Both the position numbers and the translations under genes were made by a program. From contig JAKFYO010000128.1 of assembly GCA_021730825.1 (NCBI GenBank), positions 1 to 14,296 of the forward strand: a stretch of DNA of 14,296 bases, written 5' to 3'. Position 1 is the first letter of the stretch. Each line of letters begins with the position of its first letter. The notes below the pieces were generated by a model, which was not told where the DNA came from, did no database searches, and saw only the letters and a list, made by a program, of their open reading frames with translations. The stretch comes from Hyphomicrobiales bacterium (GTDB lineage: Bacteria; Pseudomonadota; Alphaproteobacteria; Rhizobiales; Xanthobacteraceae). This document shows positions 1 to 6,429 of the stretch, one piece after another.

Positions 1-293
1 GTATAGGAGAGCACGATGTCGCCTGGCACATATTCGGGCCGGTTGGATTTGACGACTTCGCTGACGGTGCCCGCTACCATCGGCTCGCCGATCTCGACCG
101 GCTTCGCATAGGATTTCGCAGCACTCATGCGTCCGCGCATATAGGGGTCGAGCGACAGCCAGAGATTACGCAACAGCACTTCGCCGTCTTTCGGCGTTGG
201 AATCGCTACACTTTCCAGCCGGAAGTGTTCGGGCTTCGGCTCGCCTTCGGGACGCGAGGCAAGGACGATGCGGCGGTTTTCATTTGCGGACAT
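1..293 (-). CDS. NADP-dependent oxidoreductase (MDR superfamily), 5' part only
   Basis: The first 97 residues of a protein whose C-terminal part lies beyond the left edge. It begins with ATG at 293 and reads MSANENRRIVLASRPEGEPK at the N-terminus. The segment LWLSLDPYMRGRMSAAKSY (about residues 43-61) is typical of the zinc-independent medium-chain dehydrogenase/reductase group that includes prostaglandin reductase, leukotriene B4 12-hydroxydehydrogenase and CurA/YncB; these reduce carbon-carbon double bonds of enones or enals with NADPH. The GroES-like N-terminal fold continues through IGEPMVAGTVSEVVKSNRPE. The Rossmann NADPH-binding domain is not in the window, so cofactor use is inferred from the family. 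A GGGAG about 13 bases before the ATG may be the ribosome-binding site. It diverges from the lysine-rich gene that starts at 480. Confidence 0.85.
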   Translation of the reverse strand, partial: MSANENRRIVLASRPEGEPKPEHFRLESVAIPTPKDGEVLLRNLWLSLDPYMRGRMSAAKSYAKPVEIGEPMVAGTVSEVVKSNRPEYVPGDIVLSY

Positions 294-409
294 GGCGATT
301 CAACGAGGCTCCCTGCGAACTGTTTTTATGTTGATGCAGGTGAGTATGCGTCAGCGTGGCTGCATTGCCAAACGAGCCGCACCGAATTGGGGAGCGCACG
401 ATTTGCCCA

Positions 410-438
410 TTGACGAAAAATTTCCGGCGCGCGCTAAT
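410..438 (+). promoter_or_regulatory. Candidate sigma-70-type promoter for the lysine-rich gene
   Basis: TTGACG (410-415) is followed after 17 bases by GCTAAT (433-438), a reasonable -35/-10 pair. Transcription would begin near 445, giving a leader of about 35 bases before the ATG at 480. The -10 lies in one arm of a 7-bp inverted repeat (CGCTAAT at 432-438, ATTAGCG at 451-457). Judged by eye only. Confidence 0.4.
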
Positions 439-458
439 GTCCGCTATCCGATTAGCGG
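432..458 (+). repeat. Overlapping inverted repeats over the -10/leader (operator-like or leader hairpin)
   Basis: Two alternative inverted repeats share the same right arm. CGCTAAT (432-438) pairs with ATTAGCG (451-457) across 12 bases; CCGCTA (441-446) pairs with TAGCGG (453-458) across 6 bases. The first overlaps the proposed -10 and so resembles an operator. The second would form a short hairpin in the leader 8 bases before the ribosome-binding site. Both are seen directly; function is inference. Confidence 0.35.
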
Positions 459-479
459 CATTTGATAAGGGGAACGGAT

Positions 480-713
480 ATGGCAAAGAAGCGGAAAAAA
501 GCGAAGAAGGCGAAAGCCAAGAAGAAAAAAACCAAAGCGAAAGCGAAGAAGAGAAAAGCGAAGCGCAAGAAGGGCCGCCGCACGGTGCTCTACAGCTCCA
601 AAGGCAAGAAGCTCTACGCAGTGCGCTCCGCCGACGGCAAGTTCAAGGACATCCAGTCCTACAAGCGCGCCCACGGCATGGACATCAAGCGCAACAGCGC
701 CGACGGCAATTAA
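480..713 (+). CDS. Small, extremely lysine-rich basic protein (77 aa)
   Basis: A strong AAGGGGAA (467-474) five bases before ATG 480 fixes this start over an ATA or upstream in-frame start near 462. Residues 3-33 are almost only lysine, alanine and arginine, resembling the tails of bacterial H1-like histones and other nucleic-acid-binding proteins. Residues 37-70 form a distinct, less biased segment with aromatic residues (LYSSKGKKLYAVRSADGKFK, then a DIQSYKRAHGMDIK block) that looks like a small conserved domain. No membrane segment or signal peptide. Predicted to bind DNA or RNA in the cytoplasm through its basic tail, but the exact role is unknown. I recall similar proteins in Rhizobiales, annotated as hypothetical. 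It is monocistronic, with a promoter upstream and a strong terminator 30 bases downstream. Confidence 0.8.
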   Translation: MAKKRKKAKKAKAKKKKTKAKAKKRKAKRKKGRRTVLYSSKGKKLYAVRSADGKFKDIQSYKRAHGMDIKRNSADGN

Positions 714-742
714 GCGCAGTCGCTTCGAAACGAAACGCCCGC

Positions 743-776
743 AACCCAAGTCGGATTTATCCGACTTGGGTTTTTT
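743..776 (+). terminator. Rho-independent terminator of the lysine-rich gene
   Basis: A perfect 14-bp stem: AACCCAAGTCGGAT (743-756), a two-base centre TT, then ATCCGACTTGGGTT (759-772), followed by a run of six T (771-776). It sits 30 bases after the stop codon at 711-713. This is the strongest intrinsic terminator in the window. Confidence 0.9.
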
Positions 777-781
777 AATTT

Positions 782-809
782 ATCGATGTCGGGTAAACCC
801 GACATCGAT
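782..809. repeat. Perfect 13-bp palindrome, sister of the adjacent terminator stem
   Basis: ATCGATGTCGGGT (782-794), centre AA, then ACCCGACATCGAT (797-809). Its inner part is closely related to the inner part of the preceding hairpin: ATGTCGGGT here against AAGTCGGAT there, and both differences are compensated in the opposite arm. No T-run follows directly on either strand, so by itself it is not a standard terminator. It may belong to a palindromic repeat family. Confidence 0.7.
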
Positions 810-826
810 CCAGCGGGCGTTTTTGT

Positions 827-1213
827 TTAGATCGCTGACAGCTTGAACGCCGTCCCGTAGCGCCCGAAATCGTGCGTCTTCACGTTATTACGGATGCTGC
901 CCGGATATTTCGCGATCGGATCGACCACCGTGACCTTCACCACTGCCGTGTCGTTGGGTTTCACGAGGCCCGCGTGGACGGCGGCCAACGCAAGCGAAGA
1001 GTCGCCCGTATATGGGCCTGATCCCCAGGCCTGGCCTTCGGTGTCCCCCCGCACGCGGAAATAATAATTCGCGCCGATGTCGTGGCAGAGCTCCAGCATG
1101 TTCGGCGGCGCTTCGGCGGCGAGAAAACCCTGATCCAGGAGCGCACGAAGCTGCTTCGGCGAAAGCTCGCCGCGGCGGTCGAAATAGGTGACTAGTTCCT
1201 GCACGACTTTCAT
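827..1213 (-). CDS. Small LCCL-domain protein, third gene of the MoxR-VWA operon
   Basis: A 128-residue protein whose residues about 50-125 fit the LCCL domain: WGSGPYTGDSSLALAAVHAG (63-82), a VVKVTVV strand, then YPGSIRNNVKTHDFGRYGTA (103-122). LCCL domains were first described in cochlin and Limulus factor C and are usually extracellular. Here there is no signal peptide or membrane segment and only one cysteine (C43), so it is predicted cytoplasmic and lacks the cysteine pattern of the animal domains. The first 45 residues look like a short helical domain (LVTYFDRRGELSPKQLRALL). Its ATG (1213-1211) overlaps the TGA of the upstream VWA gene (ATGA), implying translational coupling and a shared task. 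Function unknown; a ligand- or partner-binding subunit is plausible. Confidence 0.8.
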   Translation of the reverse strand: MKVVQELVTYFDRRGELSPKQLRALLDQGFLAAEAPPNMLELCHDIGANYYFRVRGDTEGQAWGSGPYTGDSSLALAAVHAGLVKPNDTAVVKVTVVDPIAKYPGSIRNNVKTHDFGRYGTAFKLSAI

Positions 1214-2463
1214 GTGCGGCCTCCCTGCATCCGGATGATGTGCCCATAAGGCGGGCGGAAATTGATGGAAGCGCTCGGGGTCAAAACCCAGAGCACGTCG
1301 TAAGGCATCTCTTCAGGCGGAAACGCGATGTCGCCGTCCGTAATCACGAGTACCGCCGTCACGCGGCCGTCTTCTGCCATCTCGCGCATCGCGGGCGTGA
1401 GATCGCTGCCGCCGAAGCCCGAGACCTGATAATTTGCGAGCGCTTCGGGCGAGAGCAGTTCGTCGTTCGTAACAGCCGCGTCGCACTGCACGAGACGGAT
1501 TTCATCGACGGAAAGCCGTTCGCAGAAATCCGCAATCGCGCCGAGCGCGGGCGAAATTTCCTCGCTCATCGAACCCGAAGTATCGAGCACGATGTTGAGC
1601 ATCCAGGATTCGCGCTTGCGGCCCGCGAGCACGACATCGCCTCCCGCCACCTCGCGCCGCGACGGACGTAAGTAAGTCCGCTCGCCGGGTGCGACCGACT
1701 CGATCCATTTCTGGAGCGCTACTTCCCAGGGCGTCTTGTACATGCCGCGCAGCGCCATGATCGTTTGGGTCACGTCGCCGGTATCGGCACCGCGGCCTTT
1801 CATGGCACCCATCGCACGCCCGAGCGCGGCCGACTTCGCCGCTTCCTTCACGACATGCTTGATCTGGTCGGCCTGCTTGCCTTTGCACTCCGGGAAGAGT
1901 TGACGTTCCGTCACTTCGTCCATGACATCGCCGGCGTCGTCGGCGCGCTGGCGTCCTTGCTCCGGCCCGTTCAGTGCGCCGCGCGCGGAAACCTCCTGCC
2001 CGTCCCAGACGCTCGTCTTCGACTGCATCTTGTCGCCGTCCTTGCGCATCTCGAGCACGATGCGTTCTGCGGATTTTTCCTTGGCGCCCGGCATGTCGAG
2101 ACCGCCCGCCGGCACATGCGTGAAACCAAGCTCCGCGCGCAGAATGTCGTTGATGATGTAGTCGTGCGCATAGTTGAACTCGAGCCGGCCCGAGCCCTTG
2201 GCACGGTCGTGCGTGCGCAGCGCGAGATGCAGAAGCTCATGGGCAAGCACGAAGACAAGCTCGTTCTCTTTCAGCTTTGCGACGAACTGCCGGTTCGCGA
2301 TCATGCGGCCGGAGGCGAATACGCCCATGGTCGGCACGCGATCGTCGATCGAGCAGCGCACGGCCGCCGCCAGTCCCGCGAGATGCGGCATCGGCACCGT
2401 CACCATGCGCAGCCCGCGCTCGATGCGCGCGAGCGTCTCCTCCGGAGAAGGAACTGGCCTCAT
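1210..2463 (-). CDS. Putative metallopeptidase / VWA-like protein (DUF2201 type)
   Basis: A 417-residue protein. Its N-terminal half carries an HExxH zinc-peptidase motif, HELLH at residues 75-79 within VFVLAHELLHLALRTHD, as in the DUF2201 N-terminal metallopeptidase-like domain. The C-terminal VWA-like domain has an intact metal-binding MIDAS motif, DTSGSMS (294-300), followed by GGSDLTPA (351-358) and a VITDGD strand (373-378). Between them lies a charged linker (about 125-215). I chose ATG 2463 because it overlaps the MoxR stop codon (ATGA), the family begins here, and a longer start would read back into MoxR. VWA proteins paired with MoxR ATPases act in metal-dependent protein contacts, assembly or insertion; the target of this subtype is not established. 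No secretion signal, so cytoplasmic. Confidence 0.88.
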   Translation of the reverse strand: MRPVPSPEETLARIERGLRMVTVPMPHLAGLAAAVRCSIDDRVPTMGVFASGRMIANRQFVAKLKENELVFVLAHELLHLALRTHDRAKGSGRLEFNYAHDYIINDILRAELGFTHVPAGGLDMPGAKEKSAERIVLEMRKDGDKMQSKTSVWDGQEVSARGALNGPEQGRQRADDAGDVMDEVTERQLFPECKGKQADQIKHVVKEAAKSAALGRAMGAMKGRGADTGDVTQTIMALRGMYKTPWEVALQKWIESVAPGERTYLRPSRREVAGGDVVLAGRKRESWMLNIVLDTSGSMSEEISPALGAIADFCERLSVDEIRLVQCDAAVTNDELLSPEALANYQVSGFGGSDLTPAMREMAEDGRVTAVLVITDGDIAFPPEEMPYDVLWVLTPSASINFRPPYGHIIRMQGGRT

Positions 2464-3494
2464 ATCGTCGTGACTTCCTTGAGTAGCTTCAGCATGGACT
2501 TGTCCGCGCCGAGCGAACCCCACTGCTCCACGAGTTCGGTGAGTAACGTAAGCTGGCTCTCCGGCGTGAGACTGCCGAGGAAACGGTTCACCACCTTCGG
2601 CTTCAGGTGCGCGAGCTTTCCTTCGCGCACGTTCTGGCGGATGCAGTTCAGGATGAACCAGCGCGCGGCGTCGGTCTTGGGCAAAAGATCCGGCGCGCCG
2701 ATGTAGTCCTCGATCGGACGCATCTTGCCGATCGATTCTTCCGCAAGCGCGCAGAACACGGCGGCGTCTTCTGCCGACAAACGCCCGAAGGCGAGTGCGC
2801 GGCGCGTCTCGTTATTCAGAATGCCCGACGCCTCCGCCATGTCGAGCGCGTTCGAGAGCAGCGACCATGCGCGCGGCGTCGAGAACGGCGTAGGCTCAGC
2901 GGGCACCGCGCGCATCAGCGCGTCCGGCATATAAGAGACGAAGGCCCGCACATCCTCGCGGATCGAGTTCTTGGCGGCCCAGGCGAGCCATTCGGATGCG
3001 TCCACGCGCAAATGCAGGATCGTGACGCGGTTCACGAGCGCAGAACTCATGGCGCGAACCAGCGCCCGATCCTGCATGCGATTGCCGGCTGCGACGACCC
3101 ACGTGCCTTGGGGTAACGCGTGTTCGCCGAGCCGGCGCTCTAACAGAAGGGAATAGAAAGCCTTCTGTACGTCCGGCGCGCAGGCCGGAAGCTCATCGAG
3201 GAAAAGACAGAACGGCTCCGGATTCTCCGGGAGCAGTACGCGCGGCGGGCAGAACACCGAACGCTCGCCGATGATGCGCGGGATACCGGAGACGTCTTCC
3301 GGCGCGATCTGCGTGCCGAGCAGCGAGCGGCACGGCAGCCCGGCTTCGGCCGCCGCCTGATAGACCATTTCGGATTTGCCGACGCCCGGCGGCGAAAGGA
3401 GAAGAAAGCTCTGCTCGCCCGCCATGCACTGCACGAGCTTCTTGGCCTGCTTCAGCGTGATCGTTTCTTCGCGCGGACTGACGGCGACGTTCAT
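2460..3494 (-). CDS. MoxR-type AAA+ ATPase
   Basis: A 344-residue AAA+ ATPase. Walker A is SPPGVGKS (34-41), Walker B is CLFLDE (96-101), sensor 1 lies in VVAAGNRMQD (133-142), and an arginine-finger-like NR occurs at 155-156 (SALVNRVTI). The order and size suit the MoxR family, whose members remodel or insert cofactors into partner proteins using ATP, commonly together with a VWA protein. ATG 3494 is preceded by GGGAGAG at a suitable distance. It is the first gene of a three-gene operon whose TGA overlaps the ATG of the VWA gene. The C-terminal third (about 215-344) looks helical and probably forms the lid and a family-specific extension. The protein it acts on is unknown. Confidence 0.9.
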   Translation of the reverse strand: MNVAVSPREETITLKQAKKLVQCMAGEQSFLLLSPPGVGKSEMVYQAAAEAGLPCRSLLGTQIAPEDVSGIPRIIGERSVFCPPRVLLPENPEPFCLFLDELPACAPDVQKAFYSLLLERRLGEHALPQGTWVVAAGNRMQDRALVRAMSSALVNRVTILHLRVDASEWLAWAAKNSIREDVRAFVSYMPDALMRAVPAEPTPFSTPRAWSLLSNALDMAEASGILNNETRRALAFGRLSAEDAAVFCALAEESIGKMRPIEDYIGAPDLLPKTDAARWFILNCIRQNVREGKLAHLKPKVVNRFLGSLTPESQLTLLTELVEQWGSLGADKSMLKLLKEVTTI

Positions 3495-3619
3495 GAAAGC
3501 GCTCTCCCAACCCGGAATCGGGCGATTGCGCGATCTAGGAACGCCTTTGCGGCAGCGCTAGTGCGAAGCGTGAAGATTCATCTGCCGGTTGCACTCAGTA
3601 AGTAGAGAATTTTTCCACA

Positions 3620-3641
3620 CAACCGGCTGGTGCGCCGGCTT
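3620..3641 (-). terminator. Weak hairpin after the binding-protein gene
   Basis: On the minus strand, AGCCGGC and GCCGGTT can pair (seven pairs including one G-U) around a six-base loop, four to five bases after the stop codon at 3646-3648. There is no T-run behind it, so intrinsic termination is doubtful. The rest of the 151-base gap to the MoxR start at 3494 shows no convincing promoter by eye, although the MoxR operon must be transcribed from here or from upstream. Confidence 0.25.
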
Positions 3642-3645
3642 GCGG

Positions 3646-4794
3646 CTATTTCCGCTCCGACGACCACGGGAAGTTCAGGTAGCGGTCGCGGGTGTCGTAA
3701 CAGATGTTGCCGTAGAATTTCAGATAGGCATCGCGGCGTTTCGGGTCCGCATAGACCGCGGCCGGGTCGGTAAAGTCCGCTTCGTACTGCGCGATGTTCT
3801 CGCGCGTGAGCAGGCTCGGCAGTACATCCATCGCCTGCGGAACGCTTTTGCCCTCGAGCCAGTCGGCGGCGTTCTGCCCGTGCGCGTAGCCGAAGGCAGT
3901 CGAGTTGAGACTTACGCTTGCCTTGTAGGGACTGGTGCCGGATTTTATTTCGGCGACGGCTTCCGGTTCGCCGTCGATGCCGCCCAGAAACTGGTCAGGC
4001 CGCGCCTTTTTCGTTTCGCGCAGCGCCTGTAGCGCGCCGAGCACGACCGTATCGGCCCCGAGCACGACATCGACCTGCGGGTGCGCAAGCAGAATGGTCC
4101 GCATCAGCATGAGCCCGCCTTCCTTGTTCACGGTCAGCGGCGAGATATCGGCGACGATGGTAACGCCCGGCATTGCCTGCAGCACATCGCGCATCGCAGC
4201 GAAGCGCGGCGACAGAAATTGCAAACTGTCATGCGTGAGCAGCACGACATTCGCCTTGCCCTTCAGATTGTCGCGAATGTAAGCCTTTGCAGCTTCAGCG
4301 AGTACCTTGCCTGTCAGATACTGCGGCGCGTTCAGGATTGTGATCGCAGGCGGCGGCACCACTGTGCCGACATAGGCACCGGACCAGATCATCTGCTGCA
4401 AACTTCGGGCGAGCGAAGGCGGATGCACGGGTGCCGCGACCACCGCGCCCGCTTTCTCCAGAAGCAGCGCCTGCACCTGCTCGACCATCTTTTTCGGATC
4501 GTTATTGGCGAGCGCCACGCGAAATTCGAGACCGCGTTTCTTTGCCGCCTCCGACAATCCGCGCGCCACGCCCTGCATGAACTGGCGCTCGTTGTCCTGC
4601 GCGAAGGTAAGAATTTTCTGCAACCCCGGCGGCGGACTGCAGGAAGGTGCTGCCGGATCGAACGGCGGCAGAACGACCGGCATGACAATTCCGGGCGGGC
4701 CGTCCTGTGCGAGCGCTGCCCCCGACAGCGCGCATGCCAAAAACAGCGCGGGCAAGCCCACGCGCTCTCGCATTCTGCTGCGTCTGCAAGTCAT
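3646..4794 (-). CDS. Periplasmic sugar-type substrate-binding protein
   Basis: A 382-residue exported protein. Residues 1-29 form a signal peptide (basic start, hydrophobic core GLPALFLACALSG, cleavage after ALA29). The mature part follows the ribose/galactose-binding (Peripla_BP_4) plan: NERQFMQGVARGLSEAAKKR near residue 68, AGAVVAAPVHPPSL near 115-128, VDVVLGADTVVLGALQALRE in the C-terminal lobe, and a typical GGIDGEPEAVAEIKSG. Such proteins deliver sugars or autoinducer-like ligands to ABC transporters or receptors. No permease or ATPase gene adjoins it. It follows the histidine kinase by 27 bases, which suggests a sensory role. Two cysteines, at about 52 and in GNICYDTRD near the C-terminus, could pair. 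An alternative start at ATG 4773 would give a shorter signal peptide. Confidence 0.82.
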   Translation of the reverse strand: MTCRRSRMRERVGLPALFLACALSGAALAQDGPPGIVMPVVLPPFDPAAPSCSPPPGLQKILTFAQDNERQFMQGVARGLSEAAKKRGLEFRVALANNDPKKMVEQVQALLLEKAGAVVAAPVHPPSLARSLQQMIWSGAYVGTVVPPPAITILNAPQYLTGKVLAEAAKAYIRDNLKGKANVVLLTHDSLQFLSPRFAAMRDVLQAMPGVTIVADISPLTVNKEGGLMLMRTILLAHPQVDVVLGADTVVLGALQALRETKKARPDQFLGGIDGEPEAVAEIKSGTSPYKASVSLNSTAFGYAHGQNAADWLEGKSVPQAMDVLPSLLTRENIAQYEADFTDPAAVYADPKRRDAYLKFYGNICYDTRDRYLNFPWSSERK

Positions 4795-4821
4795 CTCCGC
4801 CCCCGGTTCACACGCGAAAGG

Positions 4822-6162
4822 TCAGGCTGCCTGCTTCAGCGGAAAAATCAACCGCGCCGTAGTACCGGGCGTCCGCGCCAGATATTCAACCGTGGCCTCC
4901 AGGCTCGACGCCATCGCCTGCACGATGCGGGTGCCGAGGCCAGTGCCCTTTACAGCATCGCCGCTGCGGCCGACCCCATCGTCCTCGACCGTTAACTCGA
5001 CTTTGCTTTCGGGGAGGCTCGCGAGCCGCACACGCACCTCGCCGTTGCCGTTCGGATAAGCGTACTTGAAGGCGTTCGTCACAAGCTCCGTCACGACCAC
5101 GCCGAGATTGACGCTGGCGTCGGTCGAAAGCTTCAAAGGCTCGATGGTGTAGCGCAGCGAGGCCCCCTTGCCTTCGTTGCGCATCGTGACCTCCAGATGA
5201 TCGAGGATTGCCGCGAGATATTCATCGAGATCGACGACGCGCGCATCTTTCGAACTGTAGAGGCGCTTGTGCACGGTTGCGATCGCATAAATGCGCGCCT
5301 CCACTTCCGCGAAGGCATTCTTCGCGCTTTGGTCGCTCAGCGTCCGCGCCTGCAACTGCATCATGGAAATCACCATCGCAAGGCTATTGGCAACGCGATG
5401 GTTGACTTCCTGCACCAGAACTTCGGCGCGGTCGCGCGCACGCGCAAGATCGGCGGTGCGCAGTTTTACCCGCTCTTCGAGACTTGCATTCAGCGAATTG
5501 AGTTGGTCGCGTGCAACCGCGATCTCGCGCGCATACTGCAACGTGACAAGCGTGACACCGCCGACAACTCCGACAATCAATAGACCGCCGAGAATGGATA
5601 CCCAGCGCAGCCAGCCGGCGTTGGTGCGCTGTTCGCTGACCGCTTCCGTCAAGCGCTCGTCGGTGCGCAGAATGATGCCGGAGAGGAAGAGATTGATCTC
5701 ATCCATCACTGCCTTGCCGCGGTTCGTCTGCATCATCGCAAGCGCATCCTGGTCACGCATGGCGCCCTTCAGTGCAATGGTGTCGTCGAGCTCTTTCAGC
5801 TTTTCGTTCGCCGCCTCGCTGAGACGCTTGAGTAGCGCCACCGCATCGGCATTGCGCGCGAGCAGCCGCGTCAGCGTTTCCAGCCGCCGCAGCGACTGCG
5901 ACTTCGCGTTGTCGTAAGGCGCGAGATAAATCTCGTTGCCGGTGATGATGAAACCGCGCTGGCTCGACTCCGCAGTCTGCAATGCGGCGCGAAGCTCTAC
6001 CGCCGCGGTCCGCGTTTCGCGCGCTTCGATCACTTCATTGAAGGAGTGCTGCGCACGCTCGCCGAGCCAGATGGTGGTGGCCACGATTCCGAAGAGGGTA
6101 AGGAAGCCTACGCCCAGAAGAAGGATCGTGGACCGGACAACAAAGCTGCTTGAGATCGGCAT
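4822..6162 (-). CDS. Membrane sensor histidine kinase, CHASE3 plus HisKA_2
   Basis: 446 residues from ATG 6162. TM1 is about residues 11-33 and TM2 about 186-208; the periplasmic part between them carries the CHASE3 signature AESSQRGFIITGNEIYLAPY (64-83). A coiled-coil-like linker (215-250) leads to the phospho-acceptor H255 in QEVNHRVANSLAMV, typical of HisKA_2 kinases. The ATP-binding domain has the N box TELVTNAFKYAYP (N363) and the G boxes VEDDGVGRSGD and GTGLGTRIVQA. HisKA_2/HWE kinases are common in alphaproteobacteria, some acting in the general stress response. No response regulator is nearby, so the phosphorelay partner is unknown. A GTG at 6198 is a possible longer start (458 aa); I prefer the ATG because TM1 begins soon after. 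Neither start has a clear Shine-Dalgarno sequence. Confidence 0.88.
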   Translation of the reverse strand: MPISSSFVVRSTILLLGVGFLTLFGIVATTIWLGERAQHSFNEVIEARETRTAAVELRAALQTAESSQRGFIITGNEIYLAPYDNAKSQSLRRLETLTRLLARNADAVALLKRLSEAANEKLKELDDTIALKGAMRDQDALAMMQTNRGKAVMDEINLFLSGIILRTDERLTEAVSEQRTNAGWLRWVSILGGLLIVGVVGGVTLVTLQYAREIAVARDQLNSLNASLEERVKLRTADLARARDRAEVLVQEVNHRVANSLAMVISMMQLQARTLSDQSAKNAFAEVEARIYAIATVHKRLYSSKDARVVDLDEYLAAILDHLEVTMRNEGKGASLRYTIEPLKLSTDASVNLGVVVTELVTNAFKYAYPNGNGEVRVRLASLPESKVELTVEDDGVGRSGDAVKGTGLGTRIVQAMASSLEATVEYLARTPGTTARLIFPLKQAA

Positions 6163-6224
6163 GCGGGCTATTGGGTGCCCGATGTTATGCAGCCGCACAA
6201 GCCATGAATTGCGGCAACGCCTTG

Positions 6225-6263
6225 TGTTGGCTATCCCACTTATCCAACGTCATTTTGCCAACA
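6225..6263. repeat. Inverted repeat in the kinase / FAH-family intergenic region
   Basis: TGTTGGC (6225-6231) and GCCAACA (6257-6263) are perfect 7-bp arms separated by 25 bases, in the 267-base gap between two divergent genes. It could be a regulator binding site or chance. I see no clear -35/-10 pair for either gene in the rest of this gap. Confidence 0.25.
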
Positions 6264-6429
6264 ATGACAGGGGCTTTCGCATCCGCAACAAGCGCGCGAG
6301 TAGCGAAGCCTCCCGGCCCGTGACAGGCTCTCGTCCGACAAGAAGCCGGCAACGGCCCAAGGGAGAGCGAACGAGAAAAAACAAGCGAGAGAACCAGGGA
6401 AGGCAATTCCGGATCATCAGGAGAACGCC

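Larger units (their letters stand above)
733..824. terminator. Nested three-arm terminator block (outer 10-bp stem enclosing two perfect hairpins)
   Basis: An outer inverted repeat, AAACGCCCGC (733-742) and GCGGGCGTTT (813-822), encloses two perfect hairpins (743-772 and 782-809). The right outer arm runs into a T-run (820-824), so the outer stem can itself act as an intrinsic terminator on the plus strand. Read on the minus strand, the block lies just after the stop codon at 827 of the LCCL gene and could end that operon too, though its T-tract there is weaker. It therefore separates two converging transcription units. Confidence 0.6.

Noticed and set aside
356..778. A 140-codon frame overlapping the lysine-rich gene, possibly reachable by frameshifting at its A-runs
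   Set aside because: The A-runs (494-499, 525-531) are not in the phase needed for a classic -1 slippery heptamer, and the frame runs through the terminator stem at 743-772.
1765..2706. A 313-codon plus-strand open frame antisense to the VWA and MoxR genes
   Set aside because: It is the mirror of strongly supported genes in G+C-rich DNA; its translation is rich in Arg/His with no recognisable motif and spans two real genes.
4466..4484. A 15-base match (GCGCCTGCACCTGCT) to part of the LuxR-leader palindrome region
   Set aside because: It lies within the coding sequence of the binding protein, lacks the other palindrome arm, and is probably chance.
4081..4995. A 304-codon plus-strand open frame antisense to the binding protein and the end of the kinase
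   Set aside because: Crosses the junction of two well-supported minus-strand genes and shows no domain; a codon-bias shadow.
6185..6406. A 73-codon minus-strand frame upstream of the kinase
   Set aside because: Codon use and translation look non-coding, no ribosome-binding site or motif, and it overlaps the possible upstream start of the kinase.
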